From contig CM016928.1 in assembly GCA_006247105.1 (NCBI GenBank), forward strand, positions 1,054,001 through 1,118,000: a DNA stretch of 64,000 nt, in the 5' to 3' direction. Origin of the DNA: Giardia muris. Its lineage: Eukaryota; Fornicata; Diplomonadida; Hexamitidae. A program made the position numbers and the translations under genes. Below, in pieces: positions 8,875-17,900 of the stretch. The notes beneath the pieces were generated by a model, which saw nothing but the letters and a program-made list of their open reading frames with translations, was not told where the DNA came from and made no database searches. Every line of letters begins with the position of its first letter. Within the stretch, counting starts at the first letter, position 1.

Positions 8875-9817
8875 TCAGTGCGTTGTAATGAGGGTCGCCA
8901 AGGATCGTGTAGCTCGGGTAGAATGCGAGCCAGAGATCAATGCTTGTAGCCCCATCTGGAGCATAGATACGACTCTCCTCACTAGGATGTAGAACCGTGA
9001 TGCGTGCCGTCAAGATCTTGGCCAGAACCGAGAGCTCGAGCTCCCCGCCAGGTGCACCGTTGCGTACTCCCTCGAGATAGAGGTGAATAGTGCATTGAGC
9101 CATGGTACCAATCATCTCCGCATACAGATCGGAATGGCTTTCAACGTATTCTGCGACACGAGCCCGAAGAGCGGCGATCGAGTCCGGACTCGGAATCTCA
9201 CAGGCAGCAACAAGAAGCGCAGCATAGAGACAATCCCCATCGGTCCCGACCTCACAGACACGTTTTCCCACCGCCGCCGCCTTCTGGTTGATCCCCTTAA
9301 TACAGCCGAACCGAGCGCCAGGCCCGACGCGGCTATCGCCCTGTTTCATGTGGCGTTCGAGAATTGCATCCTCCATTGGGCCACGGTGCGCAGTGGAGCG
9401 AAGAACCTTTGTGTCCGGACGTTCTGCCTCTCGTGCAGCTCGAACCGCCGCCTGTCCAATCAGCCCTCTTGTAGGTTCCGTCTCTTGAGGTATAGAGCTC
9501 TCAGGCTTGGTCGCTGGTGTAGGTTCAGGTGGGGCTAGTGCGATTTGGGGCAGACGGTGTTCAGGGATCCCGCTACGCTCACGTGCAACCTCCTCGTTCG
9601 CATGTCGCTCCTTCAGCTGACGTTTGAGTTCCGCCAGCTGCTGGATCGCGCGGGTTCTCTCGAGGGGCTTCGAATATTCCTCCCGAATCTCCATCCCGAA
9701 CTTCTCGAGGGCCAGGACCTCCGCCCTCTGACGTGCCTTCATGGCGTCAAGAGATTCGTCTGTTGGTGCCTGGAAATTCGGATGGAGACAAGATGGTAGA
9801 CGAGAACCCCACTGCAT
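8870..9817 (-). CDS. OTU-family deubiquitinase (OTUD6-like)
   Basis: Predicted cysteine protease that removes ubiquitin. The 315-residue protein has an N-terminal helical, charged region (residues ~20-110, LAELKRQLKERHANEE) and a C-terminal OTU domain. Catalytic residues are visible: Asp193 and Cys196 in DGDCLYAAL, and His310 in the terminal PHYNALK. The MEDAILERHMKQG segment with a helical arm in front of the OTU core resembles the OTUD6A/B group. Start ATG 9815-9817 is preceded by GAAAAATG-like context, the usual A-run for this window. The gene diverges from the small coiled-coil gene across 139 nt with no recognisable element. Confidence 0.85.
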   Translation of the reverse strand: MQWGSRLPSCLHPNFQAPTDESLDAMKARQRAEVLALEKFGMEIREEYSKPLERTRAIQQLAELKRQLKERHANEEVARERSGIPEHRLPQIALAPPEPTPATKPESSIPQETEPTRGLIGQAAVRAAREAERPDTKVLRSTAHRGPMEDAILERHMKQGDSRVGPGARFGCIKGINQKAAAVGKRVCEVGTDGDCLYAALLVAACEIPSPDSIAALRARVAEYVESHSDLYAEMIGTMAQCTIHLYLEGVRNGAPGGELELSVLAKILTARITVLHPSEESRIYAPDGATSIDLWLAFYPSYTILGDPHYNALK

Positions 9818-9956
9818 TTTTCATGGTAACTTCTGAATATCTTCGTCCCCCCAACTTTTGACGTCTGGGCTCCCAATAAGGGAAACGCAATCTGCTGCGG
9901 AAAGTACGGACAAGAGGCCAATTGATGGCTTCAAATGCCCCGAGAAAGAGCAAAAA

Positions 9957-10394
9957 ATGACGCTGGCACTCTCGCTAGCCGGAAGCCGCACACGACACCT
10001 CGGAGAGGCCCCATACTGCATTTCGACGTCCTCCACGCCCTTGACGCGCCGATCCCTCGTTCTCGCGGGAGAATGCGACACGCCTTTACGCCGCTCGGTT
10101 CGAACGTCCCTTGGTACGAGCCAGACGCTTCCCATGTGGGATCGGGAGAAAGCCGAGCTGTACGAGCACATTGAGGTCCTTGGACACGAGATGAAGCACC
10201 ACGCCCGGTATGCCGCAGATCAGGAGCGTGCGCTTGCTCGAAAGGAGCACGTGATCCAACTTCTCCTGCGCCGTCTCGCCCGGTACGAACAGACTGAACG
10301 TGTCCGAGAGTCTTTCGCGATCTACGCATCAGCCTTTGAGAGCAAAAATGGCCTTTGTCTGCGCCCAGAAGAAGATCGTCCTTTCTGGTCGTAA
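9957..10394 (+). CDS. Small hypothetical protein with basic N-terminus and C-terminal coiled coil
   Basis: Not recognised. The 145-residue product has a Ser/Thr/Arg-rich first half and a helical second half (WDREKAELYEHIEVLGHEMKHHARYAADQERALARKEHVIQLLLRRLARYEQTERV) with heptad character. ATG 9957-9959 is preceded by GCAAAAA, the start context seen in most genes here, which favours it over Met60 (10134). The gene ends 47 nt inside the downstream YjbQ gene in another frame, so the two must be read from overlapping transcripts. The overlap and lack of homology keep confidence moderate; the YjbQ gene is the better supported of the pair. Confidence 0.5.
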   Translation: MTLALSLAGSRTRHLGEAPYCISTSSTPLTRRSLVLAGECDTPLRRSVRTSLGTSQTLPMWDREKAELYEHIEVLGHEMKHHARYAADQERALARKEHVIQLLLRRLARYEQTERVRESFAIYASAFESKNGLCLRPEEDRPFWS

Positions 10395-10797
10395 ACGAGG
10401 GTCCCACCTCGTCACGAAGGAGGTCTGCGCGAAGGCAGGAGACCTGATCGCCAGCGTCGCCGTGGGGACGTGCCACCTCTTCCTCCGCCACACGAGCGCA
10501 GGACTAAGCATCAACGAGAATGCGGACCCGACGGTCAGGGAGGATCTCTGTGGGATTTTGCATGGTCTCGTCCCCGATGGCCATCAATACGCTCATAGTT
10601 GTGAGGGCCCGGACGATATGCCAGCGCATGCTTTGTCGACGATATCAGGTTGCTCTTTAACCATCCCAATCACCAATGGAAAGCTAAACATGGGGGTATG
10701 GCAGGGGATCTACCTATTGGAGTATCGGAAGTATGGAGGAGACCGTGAGATTATGGTCACTGTTCAAGGTCAAGGTATGGGGACCGACCCTTCCTAG
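10348..10797 (+). CDS. yjbQ: YjbQ/UPF0047 family protein
   Basis: Compact 149-residue member of the YjbQ (UPF0047) family; bacterial members show secondary thiamine-phosphate synthase activity, and the physiological role in eukaryotes is unclear. Conserved positions are present: His48 in LRHTSAGLSINENADPTV, then His83, Glu86, Asp90 and His94 in HSCEGPDDMPAHA, the residues that form the metal-lined pocket. The C-terminal LNMGVWQGIYLLEYR strand is also typical. Start ATG 10348-10350, preceded by GCAAAA, gives the usual family length; an upstream in-frame codon at 10300 would add residues not found in the family. Its stop TAG overlaps the stop of the convergent 869-aa gene (shared CTAG). Confidence 0.9.
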   Translation: MAFVCAQKKIVLSGRKRGSHLVTKEVCAKAGDLIASVAVGTCHLFLRHTSAGLSINENADPTVREDLCGILHGLVPDGHQYAHSCEGPDDMPAHALSTISGCSLTIPITNGKLNMGVWQGIYLLEYRKYGGDREIMVTVQGQGMGTDPS

Positions 10798-13403
10798 ATG
10801 ACTCCGAAGAAGGCCACCAAGGACGACGCACTAGGGTCAGCGCGAGCACCAGCGAGGTGGATATTGAAGCTATCAGTGTCCCAGACGCATTCGATGGGAG
10901 TTGTGGGAGTTGGAACGATGCCTTCCTCACCGATGAGCTCAAGTCTCATTGGATCGCAACAATCCGGGTCGACGCATGCCCAACGCCTAGCGACACGGTA
11001 ATCGCGAGTGAAAATATCGACGAATTCTCCGGAACGTGGGAGGTTCCGAATGAGCCACTCGTAGGAGGACAAGTATTCCGGTGTGTCTTGAAAGAGATCT
11101 AGAAGAACGTCGACACAAGGTCTTTCGGGTTGGTCTTTGAAGGCCTCGGCGAATCTATCGAACCATTCCTGTCCTTTGGTGAAGAGAGAGGTGGAAGGTG
11201 CTTTGAGATCGGTTGAAAACCCACCACAGGTCGTATATAGGACAGTGTCGTTTGCAGGGTCAAGCAGTCTATCTGAGACTTGTTTTAGAACGAACTTGCG
11301 TGCGTACTGCTCGCAATACAGGAGGTAAACAGCACGGATGGCATCATCAAGGCCATCTGGGAAGTCCAACGCCAAAGCGAAGATCTTAACTCGACGAGCC
11401 TGCTTTTCTTCGAAGAAGCAAATAGTGGCACTACTCGTGGTCACAAAGGCATCCCAGCGCTCAGGGTCGACGTTCTCGAACCAGGGCATTGAAAGAACAT
11501 TACTGGGATAAAGATTCTCATAAGACAAGAGGGTGTAGGTGTTGGAGTTGTAGACTATGGCTGAACTACCAACGACATGATGCCCACGGAAGGGACATGG
11601 GATCCGTGTCACGGTCGTAGTGGATTCGTCAGGTCCTACCTTGAATTGTGGATAATCACGATCGAGGTTAGCAAAGGGCCAACCAGGACAAACGGTAGTG
11701 TGGACGAAACGATATGTCATCTCATCGTTATCCTCCAGGAAGCGTTCAAGTTCACGACTAAGCTCCGCCCGACTAATGCAGACGATATCTGCATGGCTGT
11801 CAAGTAAATAATGTGCATGTGACCGTAAACGGATGGGTAGCCAAAGCGCACGTGGACAGGGGCTAGTCTTCAAGGCCTCGACCTCATATAGATCGCTCTG
11901 TGCCTCTAGTCTCCAATTCATGATACGGACTACAGTCTTAGTGATCAGTCTCGCAGCCTTGCAGAATACCTCTGGCCGGAGCCTGCTCAAGTACTTTGCG
12001 CGGTTTGGAAAGTCCCAGGCCTGGTGAGTCGGCTTCTGAACCAACCAATCCCAAGTAGCCTCAGAAATCCCGAAGGAGACATGCCTAAGGACGGTGCCAA
12101 GATATTGCTTCGGTACCTGCTGCCCGAGTAGCTCAGAGAAGTGCTTCTCAAGAGGCATACCAAGCACCTTCCCTCGTAATGGATTCAATAGGCGCGCTAC
12201 CCGTATGACGTTCTCAGTCACTCCCTGTGTCCCACTAAGGCTACCGGAAAGACTATGACTACTCTCGGTCACCCGAAGAGGTGGTACTCCTTGCTTCTCG
12301 GGCCTCGAGTCGATAAGAGTTAAGAGGTCAGGGAGATAGAAATAGTTGTTCTCATGTAAATCATAGACCAGGTCTGGGAAGAGGAAGGTGGCTAAAGACT
12401 CCGCCTCAAGGAGGGAGTCATACAGGTAAATGTCCGGGTAAAAGAATACACGCCCTTCCATCTTCTCATGGAACATTTGAGTGACCTCAATGACGTCCTC
12501 TCCATCTTCCATGACGAGGGCGAAGTGCGACGTGGCAGCCGCCAAATCCTGTCTTTCCAGGGCGTCTGGAAAGGCATCTGCCCCATAATTGGGATGATGA
12601 AGCGCTGAGAACGAGGTCCGAAAGAAGGACCAATCCGGGTCATTGAAGATAGCAAAGTCGACATCTGTTAGGACCTCCACAAGCCTACCGGCACGTGAGC
12701 AGTCGATGACGATGGTATCGTCCGTCATCCCATCTGGTATCAAAGGATCATCAAGATAGGGTTTGTCTATCAGCGCGTTGAGGGCGGAATAGAGGGTATA
12801 GAGGGATCTATGGATAGCAGTATAGTATCGCTCTTTATCAAAGAAGAGGACGATGGAATGTATGAAGTTAGACGAGTTGATGAAAGGGGAGACGTTATAT
12901 GACGTCGAGCTCAGGTTCAGCCAATAGAACCCCGTATAACAGATATGTTGACGCCCCTCAACCTTATAAGTCGGTAGGTATGTATCCTGAAGGAAGTAAA
13001 CTCGAAGGGGAGGATATGGGACCGGCTGCAACGCCGTGGTCCTTTCCATGGCACAGGGCTCTAGTGGATGTGGGTCTGTCTCTTCATACAGGGGGTGTAA
13101 TGGTAAGTTCGCTAACATGGGTAGACGATCATTAATGTTCTGGGGTAATTGCGGGTTCAATGCAGTCATAATCAGGTCTCGATGGGTCAGCGTGACATAC
13201 TCGAGACAGTTAAGCGTCGTGTGGGTCGCATGCAGATAACGGTCGGCGTGGACCGTGGAAAAGGTCGAATCTACATCCTCGATCACATCCGGATCAAAGC
13301 CCTCGAGGAAAAGGCGACGATACCCAAGAGCGGGTTTATAAAGCTGTGAGGGAGCTAAACTTACTTGTCTGGCAAGCTCCGGAAGATACAAGGAGGAAGG
13401 CAT
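10794..13403 (-). CDS. Large hypothetical protein (869 aa)
   Basis: Not recognised with confidence. The 869-residue protein is soluble-looking, acidic, rich in aromatic residues and Pro, with no signal peptide, membrane segment or long coiled coil. A mid N-terminal stretch (residues ~170-215, NSSNFIHSIVLFFDKERYYTAIHRSL..) has the look of the longin-like domain of NPRL2/NPRL3 or DENN-type proteins, but this is only an impression. ATG 13401-13403 is the first Met. It converges on YjbQ with a 4-nt stop overlap and lies 54 nt downstream of NTF2 on the same strand. A profile search (HHpred against NPRL2/NPRL3, DENN, Mon1/Ccz1) would test the longin idea. Confidence 0.8.
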   Translation of the reverse strand: MPSSLYLPELARQVSLAPSQLYKPALGYRRLFLEGFDPDVIEDVDSTFSTVHADRYLHATHTTLNCLEYVTLTHRDLIMTALNPQLPQNINDRLPMLANLPLHPLYEETDPHPLEPCAMERTTALQPVPYPPLRVYFLQDTYLPTYKVEGRQHICYTGFYWLNLSSTSYNVSPFINSSNFIHSIVLFFDKERYYTAIHRSLYTLYSALNALIDKPYLDDPLIPDGMTDDTIVIDCSRAGRLVEVLTDVDFAIFNDPDWSFFRTSFSALHHPNYGADAFPDALERQDLAAATSHFALVMEDGEDVIEVTQMFHEKMEGRVFFYPDIYLYDSLLEAESLATFLFPDLVYDLHENNYFYLPDLLTLIDSRPEKQGVPPLRVTESSHSLSGSLSGTQGVTENVIRVARLLNPLRGKVLGMPLEKHFSELLGQQVPKQYLGTVLRHVSFGISEATWDWLVQKPTHQAWDFPNRAKYLSRLRPEVFCKAARLITKTVVRIMNWRLEAQSDLYEVEALKTSPCPRALWLPIRLRSHAHYLLDSHADIVCISRAELSRELERFLEDNDEMTYRFVHTTVCPGWPFANLDRDYPQFKVGPDESTTTVTRIPCPFRGHHVVGSSAIVYNSNTYTLLSYENLYPSNVLSMPWFENVDPERWDAFVTTSSATICFFEEKQARRVKIFALALDFPDGLDDAIRAVYLLYCEQYARKFVLKQVSDRLLDPANDTVLYTTCGGFSTDLKAPSTSLFTKGQEWFDRFAEAFKDQPERPCVDVLLDLFQDTPEYLSSYEWLIRNLPRSGEFVDIFTRDYRVARRWACVDPDCCDPMRLELIGEEGIVPTPTTPIECVWDTDSFNIHLAGARADPSASSLVAFFGVI

Positions 13404-13457
13404 TTATTTTGGTCCCTCTTGAGCCTCAAGGCTCACCGGTCACCACCCACCGGTTTC

Positions 13458-13823
13458 TCATGTCAGGATGGTGAAGGTCTCACCCTGGATGAAGAAGCTT
13501 TGGCCGTTGGTCCCAAGGATGAAGGTGTGGGAGAAGGGGAAGACGGGCCCATCGCCATCGAGCTGCATCTTCCCGACGACCGAGACGAGGTAGCGGTCTC
13601 TGAGGTCCAGGGCCGAGACGGTCGGGTCCTGGTAGGCGACGGTCCTGAAGTTGACGCGCTCGATCTGGTCCTTGATCTCCTGGGCACCGTTGCAATACCT
13701 TCCGTTGTACACCATCTGGGCGTCCGGGGCGTACAGCTGGAGGACCCCAAGGCGGTTCTCGGCGCTCCCGTAGAGCCCGTAGTAATGAGTCACGAACGAG
13801 TTGGCCAAGGCGTTGATATCCAT
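13458..13823 (-). CDS. NTF2: NTF2, nuclear transport factor 2
   Basis: Carries Ran-GDP into the nucleus through the nuclear pore. The 121-residue length equals that of known NTF2 and the protein is a single NTF2 fold: start MDINALANSFVTHYYGLY, then LYAPDAQMVYNG, a GAQEIKDQIERVNF helix, and the C-terminal FSHTFILGTNGQSFFIQGETF strands. ATG 13821-13823 sits only 5 nt from the divergent start of the 380-aa gene, so both promoters must lie in the other gene's coding sequence or in those 5 nt. Confidence 0.93.
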   Translation of the reverse strand: MDINALANSFVTHYYGLYGSAENRLGVLQLYAPDAQMVYNGRYCNGAQEIKDQIERVNFRTVAYQDPTVSALDLRDRYLVSVVGKMQLDGDGPVFPFSHTFILGTNGQSFFIQGETFTILT

Positions 13824-13828
13824 TTAAT
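13824..13828. promoter_or_regulatory. Five-nt bidirectional intergenic region TTAAT
   Basis: The two start codons form CAT-TTAAT-ATG, leaving five AT bases between the NTF2 and 380-aa gene starts. Short AT-rich initiators at the start codon are known in Giardia and can fire both ways; use here is inferred. Confidence 0.5.
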
Positions 13829-14971
13829 ATGCCGAACCCCTTCTTGTTTGCATTGACTGATTCGGAAGAGACGGATGAGTCTCAATCGACGGGGACCCAG
13901 CAGCTGGAGAGTCTTCTGGAGGAAGACCGATGTACCAGGACCCAAGTCAGGCTGACCCTGTATACAGGACCTGATTTCTCCCCCTCGTCTAAATCGTTCA
14001 CCCAGATTATTGAGGCTTTGCCACTTGCGTATCAGGAGGCACGACGAAGAATGCAGGAATGCATCTTTAAGAAGCTGGAACTGGGGGAGAAGAAGGTTCC
14101 AGAAGAGGAGGAGAGGGAGGAGGGGGAGGAGAGGGAGAAATATATCGATTCTGATCGATCTCTTCAACTGGTACTGGAGAGGACCCTGGTCTGTTACCGT
14201 TCCCTAGCCGGCATAGCCTCCCATTCCAACGCTGAAGGGATCATCCTTACCGACCTTTTCAATCTCTATGGCCAACCAGCAACAGAGCGGCTATCCTCGC
14301 GTTTGCTTGAAGAGGGGGTATTGACGGACATTCGGGATGAAGTCATCGCATATCGTGAGGCTCTTTACGCTTGTTTCAACAGTTCTCAGCCCTTCGCCCT
14401 TAGAATTGATAGTCTGTTCGACGCGTATGTGACAGATGCCGGTAATCGCTTCTATCTGAGTGGACAGCCGGTCATCCTTACCAGTCTCGTCGGGTTCCTG
14501 TATGCTGAGGAACCTACCATCCCAAGCCTGCATACCATCGCTTATATCAAAGATCGACGTTCAAAGCTATTCGAATACTTCTCTTATCACTTGCCACTAC
14601 ACCATGGGTATCGCCTTGATTGCTACACCCTTCCGAGCATCTATTCCTCAAGTCCCTTCCCATACTCAACCAAAGCCATAACAGCTTCTGTCACACTTGC
14701 TGATGACCTCTCTGGACTTGTCCTTACCGGTCTTCTCTTCCCTTTTCAGTTCCATAACCTACTAAAGTCGTTACAGAACGTTCACGATCGCTCTACATTC
14801 CGTTTGGATACGATTTCCAAGGCCATTGGGACTGAGCTCTTCAATCTACCAGATCCAGCAACTCCCTTCGCCACCGGAAGCGTCGACGTCCTCACCCCCA
14901 TCCTGGTGTCTCCAGAGGGGATAACATCATCCCTTCCTCATGGAAAGAAAAATGACGTCTCGAAGCCTTAA
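13829..14971 (+). CDS. Hypothetical protein (380 aa) with acidic insert
   Basis: Not recognised. The 380-residue protein has an N-terminal Ser/Glu/Thr-rich region, a run of Glu (EEEEREEGEEREK, near residues 92-104) and a mostly helical remainder with conserved-looking aromatic motifs (KDRRSKLFEYFSYHLPLHHGYRLD). No signal peptide or membrane segment is seen. Start ATG 13829 is the first Met; Met75 would be a conservative alternative. Its last 32 nt overlap the first possible start of RPB1 in another frame (20 nt if RPB1 starts at 14952), which suggests tight linkage but not shared function. Confidence 0.75.
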   Translation: MPNPFLFALTDSEETDESQSTGTQQLESLLEEDRCTRTQVRLTLYTGPDFSPSSKSFTQIIEALPLAYQEARRRMQECIFKKLELGEKKVPEEEEREEGEEREKYIDSDRSLQLVLERTLVCYRSLAGIASHSNAEGIILTDLFNLYGQPATERLSSRLLEEGVLTDIRDEVIAYREALYACFNSSQPFALRIDSLFDAYVTDAGNRFYLSGQPVILTSLVGFLYAEEPTIPSLHTIAYIKDRRSKLFEYFSYHLPLHHGYRLDCYTLPSIYSSSPFPYSTKAITASVTLADDLSGLVLTGLLFPFQFHNLLKSLQNVHDRSTFRLDTISKAIGTELFNLPDPATPFATGSVDVLTPILVSPEGITSSLPHGKKNDVSKP

Positions 14972-17900
14972 TATTCCATATGGCCGTCCGGAGGCCGTGC
15001 GCTTCTCCCTCTTCAGCGGGCGCGAGAAGGAGAACTTCTATCGACTCACAGATGTCGATAACCCCCACCACGCCCTGAACAGTACCGAATTCGGCGCTAT
15101 CATGGCGGGGGAGCTTTGTCCCGTTTGTCGTGGCGTCGCCTCCGGCCTCAACCACTCGGCCCTCTGCCCGGGGCACTACGGTTCGATAGGCTTCACGACC
15201 CCGATCTACCATCCATTGATTGTCGATAAGCTCGCCGTCCTTATGACTTGCTTCTGCCCCATTTGTCGCCGCCTGAAATTACGGCGCAAGTTCGCGACAA
15301 CTCAGCCCGCAGCGAGTACTTTACTTGACACGGCGACCGCCTTGTCGACTAGACGGACTCGAGATGATGAGAAACTTGACCGCGCCCTCGAGCAAGAACT
15401 TGCTCGGATCCGCGACACAACTCCAGCGCTTGGCTTCATAGAGGCCGTCCGTGACGCCTCCGAGATGATCCGTTGCTGTGGAACTTTGACACACTATAAG
15501 GCGAAGCATCACACCGCCAAGGTCGCGGACCAGGGGAAGGAGCCCGTCATCGTCGTTGTCACGCAGAAAGACAAGGATAAGGACGAGCGTGAGCTCGTCG
15601 CCTCCGATTGCCAGCATTACATTGCCTCCTACTCAACCGCCGATATCCTTCGGCTCGGGTTAGAAAGGGATCACCTTCTCAACTTCATTATTACCTCCAT
15701 ACAGGTAACAGCGCGCTCTGCCCGCCCGACCGTCAGCGACGGAAGTAGGATCTCCAACGATCAACTTACTGACACGTACGTCGAGCTTCTACGGCGTTCG
15801 GTTAGTGATCGGACGCAAGCCTTGAGCGCAAACCAGCGCTCGTCCGCAAACGATATCTATACCTGTTACAAGAGCCTCATCACCGCAAAAGGGTCCGAGG
15901 GCCTTGGAGACTCCTCTGTCGCGAAGAAGGGCATCTTCGAACGCCTCAGTGGAAAGTTTGGTCGGATGCGTTTGAACATCATGGGAAAGAGGGTTAATTA
16001 TTGCTCCCGTAGCGTTATCACTGGCGACCCGACGATCTCCATCGACGAGGTCGGGATGCCAAGGACCGTGGCAGCACGTCTAACCTTCCCCGAGGTTGTC
16101 ACGGCACGGAACCGTGAGTTCCTTCAGGGGCTCGTCAAGAACTCCCACTCGTACCCAGGAGCATCCATGATCGAGCAGAAGGGGACCATCCGAATGCTTA
16201 ACGTCCCAAGCATCGACGACACGGCACGTGGAGATGACGCTGGAGGAGGAGCCGTCACGCTTGACCTTGGGGACGTTGTACATCGTCATCTACTGGATGG
16301 CGACTATGTCCTCTTCAATCGGCAACCAACTCTCCATAAGATGTCGTTTATGGGCCACAGGATCCGCGTCCTCCCGTACTCGACATACCGGCTGAACCTT
16401 TCAGCAACGACGGCGTACAACGCGGACTTCGATGGCGACGAGATGAACTGTCACGCCCTCCAGTCCCTCGAGGCCGTCGCTGAGATCAAGGAACTCTGTC
16501 TCGTTTCGAAACAGATCGTCTCGTGCAAAGACAACCGCCCCTTGGTCACGATTGTCCAGGACGTCCTTCTCGGATGCTACATCCTCTCGGGGAAGGACAT
16601 TCTTCTTGAGCATTCCCATGTCTGCGAGTACATGATGTGGATCGGTCTACCACGGCGTTGCGGTATAGGATCATCAGGGAACGCCGCAAAGGAAGGGCAC
16701 TTTCTGCGGATGCACAACCCCTCTCGTAAGGCGCAACCCGGTTTCCTTGCCGTTCCAGCACCGGGGCATGACATAAGCGGAATCTCCAGAGTTTCAGGGC
16801 CATCAGATCCGAGTAGTTCCTTCTATGGAGCTGGCTCAGACTATCCAAGTACCTTGACGGGAGACGAGGAGGGTGGCCCACACCAGCCTGAACGAGACAC
16901 ATCCTCCGGCTCGTTCACCAGTTTTCAGTCCCATGGGCAGAAGGGACACGGAAGGCCAATCTCCGATGCCATGCTTACCCTGCACAGTAACAACGGTGTC
17001 TACTATAAGCGGCCCGGAAGCAACGTCAACACGAATGATCTAGTCCTCTTGAACGTGCCGCAGCCGGCGATCTGTTATCCACGTGCACGGTGGACCGGGA
17101 AGCAGGTCTTTTCGCTCTTCATTCCCGCCGGGGTCTGCTTCCATACGGGTTCCTTCAACGCCCTTGAGGGCCATGCGGACTCGTACGTCTGCATCCTCGA
17201 CGGGGACGTCATGTGCGGGAGAACCGCAAAGTCCGTCGTTGGTGGAAGCGAAGGGGGATTGATTCACATCCTATTCAAGGACTATGGGAGTGAGGCATGC
17301 AGGGCCTTCATCGATAACTGCCAACGTGTTGTTTGTCGGTTCATGCTGGACCATGGGTTTTCCGTTGGCCTAGGAGACATGCTTGCCGATCGAGAGACAG
17401 CCAGACGAGTAGCGGAGTTACAAGGAGAGCTTGAACCAGAGCTTAGGAAGACCTTTATCAAGGCCGTCAGGAGTGAGATCCGAATGGCTCCAGGACAGAC
17501 TCGGAACGTTGCCTTCGAGAGCAGCGTCATCACGACGATGAATACTCTATCGACACGCCTTGAGCAGGCTGCCGTTGGGCGTCTGCACCACCGTAATGCG
17601 TTCCTTATCATGATCCAGTCCGGCTCGAAGGGGAAGAACTTCAACATTATGCAGATTGCGGCCTCTCTCGGCCAGCAGTACCTCCAGGCGCAACGGATGC
17701 CATACCGCTTTGAGACTCGGCGTGCCTTACCTCATTACCCGCCTCTTGCGGTCTTGGACGCGGAGTCCCGCGGCTATGTCTTTAATTCCTTCGTCCGGGG
17801 CTTGAACCCGGCGGAGTTCTACTTCCATGCGGCCGGTGGACGTGAGGGTGTCTGTGACACCGCCGTCAAGACGGCTGATAGCGGGTACGTCGAGCGGAAG

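Noticed and set aside
9821..10491. Minus-strand frames of 116 and 186 codons opposite the small coiled-coil gene and YjbQ
   Set aside because: No Met-proximal A-run, no domain, and they are antisense to the well-supported YjbQ; the plus-strand gene has the normal start context.
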